DNA of 64,000 nt from JALYRV01 sp035512575 (GCA_035512575.1 DATKDT010000078.1:41603-105602), one strand, 5' to 3'; positions 37,995 to 47,318 are shown, numbered from the stretch's first letter. Numbers and translations are program-made. Notes: a model not told the origin generated them from the sequence alone.

Positions 37995-39023
37995 TCATGT
38001 GTTTCCACCCTTCGGAGGCATCATCGGCGACGGATACAGGTAGCACTTCACCGTTCGGCCGCCCTCCATCAGCGCATCGCCGGGGCGTGCCTTGTCGCAC
38101 GGCTCGAACCGGTCGGGACAGCGCGGCGCGAACGCGCACCCGGGCGGCAGGTTGCCGAGCGGCGGCACCGTGCCTGGAATGGCCCGCAGCTGCCGGCCCT
38201 GATCGCGGCCCGGCATCGACCCGAGCAGCCCGCGCGTGTAGGGATGCAAGGGGTCGGCGAAGATGGCGCCCACCGGCGACTGCTCGACGATGCGGCCGGC
38301 GTACATCACGGCGACACGGTCGGCCGTTTCCGCCACGACGCCGAGATCGTGGGTGATGAGCAGCAGCGCAAGGCCGAACCGGTCCTTCATTTCGCGCAGC
38401 AGATCGAGAATTTCGGCCTGCACCGTGACGTCGAGCGCGGTCGTGGGCTCGTCGGCAATGAGCAGCGCGGGATTGCAGGCGAGGGCCATGGCAATGAGCG
38501 CGCGCTGGCGCTGGCCGCCCGACAGCTGATGCGGGTAGTCGCGGAGGCGGCGTTCCGGATCGGGCAGCCGCACCGCGTCGAGCAGCTCCACCGCCTTCCG
38601 CCCGGCGGCGCGCCCCGTGGCGACGTCGTGCGCCGCGAGCGTCTCGACCAGCTGTGAGCCGATCGTGAACACCGGGTTGAGCGCGGTCATCGGCTCCTGG
38701 AAGACGAAGCCGACCGCCGCGCCGCGGATGCGCCGCAGCTCCCGCTCGCGCAGGCCGCGCAGCTCCGTGCCGTTGAATCGAATCGATCCCTCGACGATGC
38801 GGCCCGGCGGCGGCACGAGGCCGATCAGCGCGAGGGCGCTCAGCGATTTGCCGCTGCCCGATTCGCCGACGAGCCCGAGCGTCTCGCCCCGCTCCACATG
38901 GAACGTCACGCCGTCGACGGCGCGGAGCGGCCCCGTCGGCGACGGGAACTCGACGGTCAGGTCGTCGATGGAGAGCAGCGGTCGATTGCCGGATTGCGCT
39001 GCGGCGTCAGATGAGGAGTTCAC
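37995..39023 (-). CDS. oligopeptide-type ABC transporter ATPase (OppD/DppD)
   Basis: The protein has 342 residues. Walker A GESGSGKSLSA, Q-loop FQEPMTALNPV, signature LSGGQRQRALIAMAL, Walker B LLIADEPTTALD and LLITHDLGVVAE are present. The C-terminal oligopeptide-transporter block GCAFAPRCPDRFEPCDKARP has the cysteines that bind an iron-sulfur cluster in the family. GTG 39023 lies inside the last codons of the mutase gene (17-bp overlap), so the two are coupled. It and OppF would energise uptake of peptides or similar solutes via permeases encoded elsewhere. Confidence 0.85.
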   Translation of the reverse strand: MNSSSDAAAQSGNRPLLSIDDLTVEFPSPTGPLRAVDGVTFHVERGETLGLVGESGSGKSLSALALIGLVPPPGRIVEGSIRFNGTELRGLRERELRRIRGAAVGFVFQEPMTALNPVFTIGSQLVETLAAHDVATGRAAGRKAVELLDAVRLPDPERRLRDYPHQLSGGQRQRALIAMALACNPALLIADEPTTALDVTVQAEILDLLREMKDRFGLALLLITHDLGVVAETADRVAVMYAGRIVEQSPVGAIFADPLHPYTRGLLGSMPGRDQGRQLRAIPGTVPPLGNLPPGCAFAPRCPDRFEPCDKARPGDALMEGGRTVKCYLYPSPMMPPKGGNT

Positions 39024-40557
39024 GGTGCTCCCCGAACACGCCCCTGAGCGCGTCCGAAATTTCGCCGAGCGTGGCCCTCGCCTCGACCGCGGCGATGATG
39101 GGCGGCACGAGGTTCGTGCCGCCGCCGGCGGCGGCCGTGACACTGTCCATGGCGGCGCGCCAGGCGCCGGCGTCGCGCGAGGCGCGGACGGCCCGCACCC
39201 GCTCGATCTGGCCCGGCTCGACCTGCGGATCGAGCGCCAGCAGCGGAATCGGCGCGTGTGTGTCGGTCACGTAGGCATTGACGCCGACCACCTGTGCGTC
39301 GCCCGTGTCGATGGCCTGCTGCGCGGCGTAGGCGGCGTCCTGGATCTGGCGCTGCACGAGCCCCGCCTCGACGGCGCGAAGCGTGCCGCCGGCCTTGTCG
39401 ATGGCGTCGAGGAGCGCCTCGGCGCCGGCCTGGATGGCGGCCGTCCGCCGCTCGATCTCCCACGCGCCGCCGGCGGGATCCACCGTGTTCGCGACCCCCG
39501 ATTCCGACGCGATGATCTGCTGCGTGCGCAGCGCGATGCGCGCCGCCTCCTCGGTCGGCAGCGCGAGGGCCTCGTCGCGCCCGTTGCAGTGTAGCGACTG
39601 CGTGCCGCCGAGCACCGCGGCGAGCGCCTGGATGGCGACACGGACGATGTTGTTGTCGGGCTGCTGCGCGGTCAGCGTGCTGCCGCCGGTCTGCGTGTGG
39701 AACCGCATCTGCAGCGCGCGCGGCTCGGTGGCGCCGAACCGCTCGCGCATCACCCGCGCCCACAGCTGCCGGGCGGCGCGGAACTTCGCGATCTCCTCGA
39801 GGAAGTCGTTGTGCGCGGCGAAGAAGAAGGACAGCCGGCGCCCGAACGAGTCGACGTCGAGCCCGGCATCGCGCGCGGCCTCGACGTACGCGACGGCGTT
39901 GGCGATCGTGAACCCGACTTCCTGCACGGCGGTCGCGCCCGCCTCGCGGATGTGGTATCCGCTGATCGAAATGGTGTTCCAGTTCGGCAGCTCGCGCTCG
40001 CACCAGGCGAAGATATCGGTGACGATTCGCAGGGAGTGCCGCGGGGGGAAGATGTACGTGCTCCGCGCGATGTACTCCTTGAGGATGTCGTTTTGAATGG
40101 TGCCCGACAGCGCGGCCGGGGCCATGCCGCGGCGCCGCGCGACGGCCACGTAGAGCGCGAGCAGGATGATGGCCGTGGCGTTGATCGTCATCGACGTGGA
40201 GACGCGGTCGAGCGGGATGCCGTCGAACAGCGTCGCCATGTCGTCGATCGAGTCGATGGCGACGCCGACGCGGCCGACTTCGCCCGCCGACATGGGGTGA
40301 TCGGAGTCGTACCCCATCTGGGTCGGCAGATCGAAGGCCACGCTCAGGCCGCTGACGCCGCGATCGAGCAGGTAGCGGTAGCGCCGGTTCGACTCCGCCG
40401 CCGTGCCGAACCCGGCGTACTGCCGCATGGTCCACAGGCGGCCGCGGTACATCGTGGGCTGGATGCCGCGCGTATAGGGATAGACGCCGGGCCGGCCGGC
40501 GCCGGGGTCTGGCTCAGCCGGAACATCGGCGCGCGTGGCAAACAAACGATCCGGCAC
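39007..40557 (-). CDS. acyl-CoA mutase large subunit (methylmalonyl-CoA mutase family)
   Basis: The protein has 516 residues, the catalytic TIM-barrel subunit without a B12-binding domain. Motifs include YPYTRGIQPTMYRGRLWTMR, QYAGFGTAAESNRRYRYLL, FDLPTQMGYDSD, TIQNDILKEYIAR, MRFHTQTGGSTLTAQQPDNN and GGTQSLHCNGRDEALALPTE. Whether it acts on methylmalonyl-CoA or on isobutyryl/ethylmalonyl-type substrates cannot be settled without aligning the active-site positions. The small cobalamin subunit and the MeaB chaperone are not in this window. GTG 40557 has a TAGAAT box 6 nt upstream. The 3' end overlaps oppD. Confidence 0.88.
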   Translation of the reverse strand: MPDRLFATRADVPAEPDPGAGRPGVYPYTRGIQPTMYRGRLWTMRQYAGFGTAAESNRRYRYLLDRGVSGLSVAFDLPTQMGYDSDHPMSAGEVGRVGVAIDSIDDMATLFDGIPLDRVSTSMTINATAIILLALYVAVARRRGMAPAALSGTIQNDILKEYIARSTYIFPPRHSLRIVTDIFAWCERELPNWNTISISGYHIREAGATAVQEVGFTIANAVAYVEAARDAGLDVDSFGRRLSFFFAAHNDFLEEIAKFRAARQLWARVMRERFGATEPRALQMRFHTQTGGSTLTAQQPDNNIVRVAIQALAAVLGGTQSLHCNGRDEALALPTEEAARIALRTQQIIASESGVANTVDPAGGAWEIERRTAAIQAGAEALLDAIDKAGGTLRAVEAGLVQRQIQDAAYAAQQAIDTGDAQVVGVNAYVTDTHAPIPLLALDPQVEPGQIERVRAVRASRDAGAWRAAMDSVTAAAGGGTNLVPPIIAAVEARATLGEISDALRGVFGEHRELLI

Positions 40558-40750
40558 CTCGAAATTCTATAGCGGGTTGGCCTGTACGGACCGTGGTACA
40601 ATGCCCGCCAAGTTCCCACTCTGCAGCTCACGCTCACCATGGACATCAGTGCATGCGCGTTCGCCGCCCGTTTCGCCAGAAGCAGGGCCGTCGACGTACG
40701 CACATCAGCGCCCGGCATCCCGGACCGGACGCAAAGCAGGAGGCCTTGAC
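40558..40750. promoter_or_regulatory. divergent promoters plus long leader of a small protein gene
   Basis: On the minus strand TAGAAT (40564-40569) ends 6 nt before the mutase GTG. On the plus strand TACAAT (40597-40602) is a good -10, so the small protein gene would have a leader of about 140 nt. The leader contains a short Arg-rich open stretch from 40652 (MRVRRPFRQKQGRRR) that has no stop before the gene start and lies in another frame. Confidence 0.4.
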
Positions 40751-41062
40751 ATGGATAACGTCACGAACCGGCTGGCCCGGGAGATGGCAGATGCCATTGC
40801 CGCCGCAGTTGCCGACGATCAGCGCGTCGAAGCATGCCGCGAGAAGGCACGCGCCGCCGGCTATGAATTGCGTGTGACGCTCGAGGCCGTCGTCGGATTC
40901 GCGGGCCGGACGAAACCCGGCGGGCCGGGCGGCCAGCGCCAGTCGAAGCCGCGCGCGCGCACCCACCAGGCGCAGTCGACGGAAATCAGCGCCAACGATC
41001 GGCGCTTCCTGCGCTCGCTGCGCATCGCGGCCGACGAGCCCACGGAGAAGCAGGTCGAATAG
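40751..41062 (+). CDS. small conserved-looking protein, unknown
   Basis: The protein has 103 residues from ATG 40751, preceded by AGGAGG with good spacing; this rules out the longer open frame from 40535. The first 55 residues are helical (NRLAREMADAIAAAVADDQRVEACREKARAAGYELRVTLEAVVGF). The rest is a Gly/Lys/Arg-rich linker and a final helix (NDRRFLRSLRIA). There is no signal peptide or TM. A nucleic-acid- or protein-binding role is possible from charge alone. Its TAG abuts the TAG of the convergent gpmI gene with no spacer. Confidence 0.65.
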   Translation: MDNVTNRLAREMADAIAAAVADDQRVEACREKARAAGYELRVTLEAVVGFAGRTKPGGPGGQRQSKPRARTHQAQSTEISANDRRFLRSLRIAADEPTEKQVE

Positions 41063-42625
41063 CTAGTCCCGCAGGTCCTTGCCGGTCATCCCGTCGCTGA
41101 GCGGAATGTTCAGCAGGCCGAGGATGGTGGGCGCCACGTCGCACAAGGCTCCGTCGCGAAGCGGCGGGGCCTTTTCTTCGAAATCCACCAGCATCACGGG
41201 CACGAGGTTGGACGTGTGCGCCGTATGCGGCGCGTTCAGCTCGTCGTCCCACATCTGCTCGGCGTTGCCGTGGTCGGCGGTCACGATCACACGCCCTCCC
41301 GCCGCGCGCATAGCCGAGGCCAGGCGGCCGAGACAGGCGTCGAGCGTCTCCACCGCTTTCACCGCCGCCTCGAGGTTGCCGGTGTGGCCGACCATGTCGG
41401 CGTTGGCGAAGTTGCAGATGATCACGTCCTGCGCGCGCTGCTCGACGCGGGCGACGAACGCGTCGGCGACGGCCGGCGCGCTCATCTCGGGCTGCAGGTC
41501 GTAGGTCGCGACCTTCGGCGAGGGGACGAGGAGGCGGTCCTCGCCGTCGTACGGCCGCTCCTCGCCGCAGTTGAAAAAGTACGTCACGTGCGCGTATTTC
41601 TCGGTCTCGGCAAGCCGCAGGTTGGTGACGTGAGCCGCCGCGAGCACTTCCGCGAGGCTGCCCGACAGCGACTGCGGATCGAAGATGACGGGCAGGCGGT
41701 ACGTCGCATCGTACCGGGTCATCGTCGTGAGGCTGACGCGAGGCGCCGGGTTCCGGGTGAAGCCCGTGAAGTCCTGGAACGCCAGGGCCTGCGTCAGCTG
41801 GCGCGCGCGATCGGCGCGATAGTTGAAGAAGATGACCTCGTCCTCATCGCGGATCGGGCCGGCGGGGCTGCCGTCGGCGCCGGTGCAGACGATCGGCTCG
41901 AGGAACTCGTCGGTCACCCCGCGCTCGTAGGAGGCCTCGATCGCCGCGAGCGGTTCGGACGTGCGGAGGCCGTCGCCGCGCACCAGGGCGTTGTAGGCCT
42001 TCCCGGTGCGCTCCCACCGCGTGTCGCGGTCCATGGCGTAGTAGCGTCCCACGATCGTGGCGAGGCGTCCGGCCCGCGCGCGATCGAACACCTGCTGGAG
42101 CGCCGGCAGATACCGGCGGGCGCCGGCCGGCGATGCGTCGCGGCCGTCTGTGATCGCGTGCACGTAGATGCGCGTGAGGCCGCGCTTCGCGGCGAGCGCC
42201 AGCAGCGCGTACAGGTGCCGCTGGTGGCTGTGCACGCCGCCGTCGGAGAGCAGTCCGATGAAATGCAGCGCGCGCGCGCCGTCGGCGGCGCGCGCGAAGG
42301 CCGCGTTCAGCGGGCCATTCCGCTCGAGATCGCCTTCCGTCACCGCGTGATCGATGCGCGTCAGGTCCTGGTAGACGACGCGACCGGCGCCCATGTTCAT
42401 GTGGCCGACCTCGGAGTTGCCCATCTGGCCGGCGGGCAGGCCCACCGCCTCGCCCGACGCCTGCAGGCGGGCGACGGGGAAGCGCGACGCGAGCTCGTCG
42501 TAGACGGGCTTCCGGGCGAGCGCGATCGCGTTGTGATCGCGTTCGGCGCGGATGCCCCAGCCGTCGAGGACGACGAGCGCGAGCGGGCGGCGCGGCGCTT
42601 GCCCCGGGCGCAGTCGAGGGGTCAC
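41063..42625 (-). CDS. gpmI: 2,3-bisphosphoglycerate-independent phosphoglycerate mutase
   Basis: The protein has 520 residues. It interconverts 3- and 2-phosphoglycerate in glycolysis using two Mn ions. Alkaline-phosphatase-superfamily motifs: LDGWGIRAERDHNAI, the nucleophile serine in GQMGNSEVGHMNMGAGR, TDGRDASP, YYAMDRDTRWER, the metal-binding NFANADMVGHTGN and VTADHGNAEQM. GTG 42625 overlaps the enolase stop (GTGA), so the enzyme is translated with the next enzyme of the pathway. It ends directly against the small plus-strand gene. Confidence 0.95.
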   Translation of the reverse strand: MTPRLRPGQAPRRPLALVVLDGWGIRAERDHNAIALARKPVYDELASRFPVARLQASGEAVGLPAGQMGNSEVGHMNMGAGRVVYQDLTRIDHAVTEGDLERNGPLNAAFARAADGARALHFIGLLSDGGVHSHQRHLYALLALAAKRGLTRIYVHAITDGRDASPAGARRYLPALQQVFDRARAGRLATIVGRYYAMDRDTRWERTGKAYNALVRGDGLRTSEPLAAIEASYERGVTDEFLEPIVCTGADGSPAGPIRDEDEVIFFNYRADRARQLTQALAFQDFTGFTRNPAPRVSLTTMTRYDATYRLPVIFDPQSLSGSLAEVLAAAHVTNLRLAETEKYAHVTYFFNCGEERPYDGEDRLLVPSPKVATYDLQPEMSAPAVADAFVARVEQRAQDVIICNFANADMVGHTGNLEAAVKAVETLDACLGRLASAMRAAGGRVIVTADHGNAEQMWDDELNAPHTAHTSNLVPVMLVDFEEKAPPLRDGALCDVAPTILGLLNIPLSDGMTGKDLRD

Positions 42626-43977
42626 CGCAGGGACTTCAGCGCGGCGCGGCCCGCGAAGCGCGCGCCGGAGCCGAGCGACTCCTCGATGCGCAGCAGCTGG
42701 TTGTACTTGGCGATCCGGTCCGAGCGGCTGGCGGACCCGGTCTTGATCTGGCCGGCGCCGGTCGCGACGGCGAGGTCGGCGATGGTCGTGTCTTCGGTTT
42801 CCCCCGAGCGGTGCGAGATGACCGAGGCGTAGCCGGCGGCCCGCGCCATGTCCACCGCGTCGAGCGTTTCGCTGACCGTGCCGATCTGATTGAGCTTGAC
42901 GAGCAGCGCGTTGCCCACCTTCTCACGGATGCCGCGCGCGAGAATCGACGGATTCGTCACGAACACATCGTCGCCCACCAGCTGCAGATCGGCGCCGAGC
43001 CTGGCGGTCAGCGCCGCCCAGCCGGCCCAGTCGCTTTCCGCGAGCCCGTCTTCGATGGAGATGATCGGGTAGCTGCGGCGCCATTCCTCGTAGAGGGCGA
43101 TCATCTCGGCCGATGATTTGCGGCCCTCGCCGGATTTGGCGAGATCGTAGACCTGCTGCGATTCATCGAAGAACTCGCTGGCCGCCACGTCGAGCGCGAC
43201 GAAGACGTCCTTGCCTGGGGCGTAGCCGGCCTTTTCCACCGCCTTGATCACGAGCTCCACCGCTTCGCGGTTCGACGACAGATTCGGCGCGAAGCCGCCC
43301 TCGTCGCCGACGCCCGTGGCGAGCCCCCGCGCCTTGAGCAGCGCGCGCAGCGCGTGGAACGTCTCGACGCCGGCCCGCAGGGCCTCCGAGAACGACGGCG
43401 CGCCCAGCGGCATCACCATGAACTCCTGGAAGTCCACGTTGGTGTCGGCGTGGGCGCCGCCGTTGAGGATGTTCATCATTGGTACCGGCAGCGTGCCGGG
43501 CGTAAAGCCCGGCGCGCCGCCGTGGGGCACGGGAAGCATGCCGGTGGACGTGGCGTGCACGTCGTCGGGCAGCAGCGCGGCAAGGCTCTCCCAGAGCGGG
43601 CGCCCTTCCGCCGCCGCGCGCGCGTGCGCCAGCGCCATCGACACGCCGAGGATCGCGTTGGCGCCCAGCCGGCCTTTGTTCGGCGTGCCGTCGAGCGCCG
43701 CGAGCCGTGTGTCCACGTCGCGCTGGTTGGCGCGCATACCGGCCAGCGCTTTCGCGATCTCGCCGTTGACGGCCGCCACGGCGGCCGTCACGCCTCTGCC
43801 GTTCCACCGCGCGGCGTCGCCGTCGCGGAGCTCCAGCGCCTCGCGCTGGCCGGTCGAGGCGCCCGACGGCACCGCGGCGCGGCCGGTCGCGCCGCTGTCG
43901 AGCACCACCTCGACTTCCACCGTCGGGTTGCCGCGCGAATCCAGAATCTGCCGTCCGTGAATGGACCGTATCGTCAT
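42622..43977 (-). CDS. eno: enolase
   Basis: The protein has 451 residues and converts 2-phosphoglycerate to phosphoenolpyruvate. Motifs: IHGRQILDSRGNPTVEVEV, VPSGASTGQREALELRDGD, GTPNKGRLGANAILGVSMA, GDEGGFAPNL, VALDVAASEF, the metal-ligand ISIEDGLAE, QLVGDDVFVTN, LLVKLNQIGT with the catalytic lysine, and the SHRSGETEDTTIADLAVA C-terminal signature. Start ATG 43977 with GGAG 5 nt upstream; a longer frame upstream is artefactual. Operon order is eno then gpmI. Confidence 0.96.
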   Translation of the reverse strand: MTIRSIHGRQILDSRGNPTVEVEVVLDSGATGRAAVPSGASTGQREALELRDGDAARWNGRGVTAAVAAVNGEIAKALAGMRANQRDVDTRLAALDGTPNKGRLGANAILGVSMALAHARAAAEGRPLWESLAALLPDDVHATSTGMLPVPHGGAPGFTPGTLPVPMMNILNGGAHADTNVDFQEFMVMPLGAPSFSEALRAGVETFHALRALLKARGLATGVGDEGGFAPNLSSNREAVELVIKAVEKAGYAPGKDVFVALDVAASEFFDESQQVYDLAKSGEGRKSSAEMIALYEEWRRSYPIISIEDGLAESDWAGWAALTARLGADLQLVGDDVFVTNPSILARGIREKVGNALLVKLNQIGTVSETLDAVDMARAAGYASVISHRSGETEDTTIADLAVATGAGQIKTGSASRSDRIAKYNQLLRIEESLGSGARFAGRAALKSLR

Positions 43978-43987
43978 TTTTTCTCCG

Positions 43988-44034
43988 GCGGGGGCCCCTG
44001 CACCCCGCCTGGCTCGGTCGCTCGCGGGGCCCCA
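43988..44034. repeat. GC-rich repeat element in eno-glgC spacer
   Basis: GGGGCCCC occurs at 43991-43998 and again at 44026-44033 in the 83-bp gap. The left copy belongs to GCGGGGGCCCCT, also found inside acs at 30906. The rest is CTCGGTCGCTCG-type sequence. I see no gene; it may also terminate glgC transcription. Confidence 0.55.
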
Positions 44035-44060
44035 GCGCCCCGCTCCGCTCTCTCGCGTTC

Positions 44061-45338
44061 TCAGGTCGTGTTGACCCGGTCGACTTCGGCCTCGAGTGCG
44101 AGCGCCTCCTCGTCGAACGGGCCGATGAACGGCTGATCCTCGTCGGTCACCACCACGACGCCGCGCTCGCTGACCGTATGGCGCTTCGCATCCTCGGCCT
44201 GGTTGTAGCCGATCCAGGCGCCGCGCGGCACGAAGACATCCCGATCGACGATCGCGTTGCGGATGCGCGCGTGACGGCCGACCCGGACGCCCGGCATCAG
44301 GATGCTGTTCTCGATCGTGCAGAAGCTGCGCACGCGCACGTTCGGGCCGAGCACGCTGCCCGCGACTTGGCTGCCCGAGATGATGCAGCCGGCCGAGATG
44401 ATCGAATCCACGGCCGTGCCGTGCCGCCGCGCATCGGCGAACACGAACTTCGCCGGGGGCGCCTGCGGCTGGTGCGTGCGCAACGGCCAGTCCGGATCGT
44501 ACAGGTTGAACTGCGGGTTGACGCGGCACAGGTCCATGTTCGCTTCGTAGTAGGCGTCGATCGTGCCGATGTCGCGCCAGTACTGCGACGCCTTCTTGTT
44601 CTCGTCGTGGAAGCGGTGCGCGAAGACCTCCGCCCCCTCGGCGATCATCAGCGGCAGGATGTCGCGGCCGAAGTCGTGCGCCGTCTCCCGCGCCGCGTCC
44701 TCCTCGAGCACGCGCTTGAGCGTCCCGGTTTCGAAGACGTAGATGCCCATCGACGCCAGCACGGCCGGCACGTCGCCGAGCACGGCCGGATCCTTCGGCT
44801 TCTCGAGAAACCCGGTCACGCGGTCCTGGTCGTCCACCCTGACGATGCCGAAGCGGCCGGCCTCGTCGCGGGGGATGTCGAGGACGGCGAGCGTGGCCTT
44901 CGCGCCGCGATCGATGTGCGTGCGGAGCAGCTTGGCGTAGTCCATCTTGTACACGTGGTCGCCCGACAGCACGATGACGTGCCGCGGCCGCTCGGGGAGG
45001 ATGGAGTACAGGTTCTGATAGACCGCGTCGGCCGTGCCCTGGTACCAGTGCTCGCCGACCCGTTTCTGCGGCGTGAGCACCTCGACGAACTCGCCGAGCT
45101 CGTCCGACACCACGTTCCAGCCGAGCCGCACGTGCCGGTTGAGCGACAGCGACTTGTACTGCGTGGCGATGAAGATGCGGCGGAGGCCGGAGTTGATGCA
45201 GTTGCTGAGCGTGAAGTCGATGATGCGGTACGGGCCGCCGAAATAGACGGCCGGCTTGGCCCGTTCGCGCGTCAAAGGATACAGACGCTCGCCCACGCCG
45301 CCCGCCAGCACGATGACCACGGTTTCATCGAGGTACAC
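44061..45338 (-). CDS. glgC: glucose-1-phosphate adenylyltransferase
   Basis: The protein has 425 residues and makes ADP-glucose from ATP and glucose-1-phosphate for glycogen (and possibly trehalose). N-terminal VIVLAGGVGERLYPLTRERA, substrate motifs GGPYRIIDFTLSNCINSG, WYQGTADAVYQN, VLSGDHVYKMDY, GFLEKPKDP and YWRDIGTIDAYYEANMDL are typical. A left-handed beta-helix of hexapeptides (about 310-395) follows, ending with an unusually charged tail (VVVTDEDQPFIGPFDEE). The best start is GTG 45338. Divergent from the outer-membrane protein gene by 120 bp. Confidence 0.94.
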   Translation of the reverse strand: MYLDETVVIVLAGGVGERLYPLTRERAKPAVYFGGPYRIIDFTLSNCINSGLRRIFIATQYKSLSLNRHVRLGWNVVSDELGEFVEVLTPQKRVGEHWYQGTADAVYQNLYSILPERPRHVIVLSGDHVYKMDYAKLLRTHIDRGAKATLAVLDIPRDEAGRFGIVRVDDQDRVTGFLEKPKDPAVLGDVPAVLASMGIYVFETGTLKRVLEEDAARETAHDFGRDILPLMIAEGAEVFAHRFHDENKKASQYWRDIGTIDAYYEANMDLCRVNPQFNLYDPDWPLRTHQPQAPPAKFVFADARRHGTAVDSIISAGCIISGSQVAGSVLGPNVRVRSFCTIENSILMPGVRVGRHARIRNAIVDRDVFVPRGAWIGYNQAEDAKRHTVSERGVVVVTDEDQPFIGPFDEEALALEAEVDRVNTT

Positions 45339-45381
45339 AGCTGGGCGATCTTTATGCGAAACGGGGGCCGTTTCAACGCCT

Positions 45382-45411
45382 TTGACCGGGGCCTTGACAC
45401 TGGCCTATCAT
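45382..45411 (+). promoter_or_regulatory. sigma70-type promoter of the outer-membrane protein gene
   Basis: TTGACC (45382-45387) and TATCAT (45406-45411) are spaced by 18 bp. The predicted start near 45418 gives a 41-nt leader containing GGAGGTGG just before ATG 45459. It is one of the two best conventional promoters in the window. Confidence 0.6.
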
Positions 45412-45458
45412 GGTTAGCTGGCGGAACGTTCCTCGCCCCTCGGCTCCCGGAGGTGGTT

Positions 45459-47318
45459 ATGACTCGGCGACATCGGCTCGTCGCGGCGGCGCTCGCAGGT
45501 CTTGGCGGCCTTTCCGGCGTCGCTGCGTCCGACGCGGCCGCGCAGTCTCCCCGGCCGGGCCCGCTCAAGATCACCGAGCAGGCGCACGCCTCGCAGGCCC
45601 GCATCGCGGGCACGATCAGGGACGACCAGGGCACGGCCGTCCAGGGCGCCATCGTCACGGCCATGGGCGTCACCGACAGCCTGACGATCAGCGACGCCGC
45701 GGGCCGGTTCTCGATGGCCCTGCCGCCGGGCGAATACCAGATTCGCGTCCACCTCGAGGGCTACTCCTCCACGTTCAACCCGATCCTGATGCTGCGCGCC
45801 GCGACCAGCACGACGCGCGACATCGTCCTGCGCCGCACCGGCGAGCGCAGCGTGCTGGCGGCCGGCCTGGGCGGCGCGCCGTCCATCCCCTCGATTGGCT
45901 CGAACGACCCGAAGCCGCATCCGCACACCGAACAGGCCTGGCGCCTCCGGCATCTGAGGCGCTCCGCGCTCCGCGACTCGAACGCGCTGCCCGATGGGCT
46001 GGCCGACGAGACGGGCGCGTGGGAGACGTTCGGCCGCGCGGTCGGCCTGCCGGCGCGCCTGGCATCGTCGCTCTTCACGGATCTGCCGCTGGACGGCGAG
46101 TTCCGGCTGCTGACGGCCGGCGCCATCGGCCCGTACGCGCCGACGTTCGGTGAATTCGGCTCGGGCGGCGTCGCGTATCTGAGCGTGCGCGCGCCTGTCG
46201 GCGCACACGGCGAGTGGTCGGTGCGCGGCACGATGTCGAGCGCCGACTTCAGCACGTGGCTCGTGGCCGGCGACTACGTCGCGAAGGCGAAGAACACGCA
46301 CGCGTTCAACGTGGGCATGACCTACGGCAGCCAGGGCGTCGCGGCGTCCGATCGCAGCCCGATGGCCGTCGCCGCGGTGCTGGCCGAACGCACCCGCAAC
46401 GCGGGACAGGTCTACGCGTTCGATCGCTGGCGCATTTCGCCGACCGTGCTCGTCGATTACGGCAGCCGCATCGACTATTACGACTACCTGTCGTCGCGCT
46501 CGGTGCTCTGGAGCCCCGTGGCGGCGCTCGAGATCACGCCCTGGGGTGAAGGCTCGGCCACGTCGCTCAAGGTGGCCGCCTCGGCGCGACGCGACGCGCC
46601 GGGCTCGGCCGAGTTCACGCCGCCGCCGGCCGGCCCGTGGCTGCCGCCGCAGCGCATGTTCGCCGCCCTGCCGGGCAGCACGTTCGACGTCGAGCGCACG
46701 AACCACGCCGAAATCGGCATCGAGCATCGCTTCGACGACGCCTATACGATCGGGCTGCGGCACTTCGCGCAGCGGACGGCGAACCAGGTCGCGTCGCTCT
46801 TCGGGCTCGACCGCCCGGGGCTGCCGCCCGAGGGCGGGCATTATTTCGTCGCGTCGATTGGCGACGCGTCGATTGACGGATGGGCCGTGCGCATCAGCAC
46901 GCCGGACGGACAGCCGATCCGCGGCTCGATCGACTACGCGGTGGCCGACGTGGAGTGGATGCCGGTCGCCGACGTCCCGGCGCTCGTCGGCCGCGCCGCG
47001 CGCGACGGCGGCGACCGCATTCACGACGTCACGACGTCGCTCGGCGCCGACGTGCCGCAGACCAAGACGCGCATGCTCATCGTCTATCGCGTCAGCAACG
47101 GCTACGCCACCCTCGACGGTCCGGCGCTCGGCGCGCGCTTCGACATGCAGCTCAATCAGGGCCTGCCGTTCCTGCCGTCCACCGCAGGGGAATGGGAAGT
47201 GCTGCTGTCGGTCAAGAACACGCTGCGCGACCAGCGCTTCGGCATGTCGATGCTCGACGAGCTGCTTGCCGTTTCGGCCCCGACGCGGGTCGTGGGCGGC
47301 GTGCAGGTCAAATTCTAG
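45459..47318 (+). CDS. outer-membrane barrel with carboxypeptidase-regulatory-like domain
   Basis: The protein has 619 residues. A signal peptide covers about 1-29. A carboxypeptidase-regulatory (Ig-like) domain at about 45-125 has IAGTIRDDQGTAVQGAIVTA and DAAGRFSMALPPGEYQIRV. The rest resembles the barrel of a TonB-dependent receptor, with strand-like segments ending in ..RVVGGVQVKF and a terminal Phe, but no plug-domain motif or TonB box is seen. Strong ribosome site (GGAGGTGG). Possibly a plug-less relative of SusC/oar-type proteins. The ligand is unknown. Confidence 0.75.
   Translation: MTRRHRLVAAALAGLGGLSGVAASDAAAQSPRPGPLKITEQAHASQARIAGTIRDDQGTAVQGAIVTAMGVTDSLTISDAAGRFSMALPPGEYQIRVHLEGYSSTFNPILMLRAATSTTRDIVLRRTGERSVLAAGLGGAPSIPSIGSNDPKPHPHTEQAWRLRHLRRSALRDSNALPDGLADETGAWETFGRAVGLPARLASSLFTDLPLDGEFRLLTAGAIGPYAPTFGEFGSGGVAYLSVRAPVGAHGEWSVRGTMSSADFSTWLVAGDYVAKAKNTHAFNVGMTYGSQGVAASDRSPMAVAAVLAERTRNAGQVYAFDRWRISPTVLVDYGSRIDYYDYLSSRSVLWSPVAALEITPWGEGSATSLKVAASARRDAPGSAEFTPPPAGPWLPPQRMFAALPGSTFDVERTNHAEIGIEHRFDDAYTIGLRHFAQRTANQVASLFGLDRPGLPPEGGHYFVASIGDASIDGWAVRISTPDGQPIRGSIDYAVADVEWMPVADVPALVGRAARDGGDRIHDVTTSLGADVPQTKTRMLIVYRVSNGYATLDGPALGARFDMQLNQGLPFLPSTAGEWEVLLSVKNTLRDQRFGMSMLDELLAVSAPTRVVGGVQVKF

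Noticed and set aside
40593..40877. A 94-residue frame with MRVRRPFRQKQGRRR in the leader of the small protein gene
   Set aside because: It overlaps the better supported gene at 40751 in another frame and has no ribosome site; at most a leader peptide.
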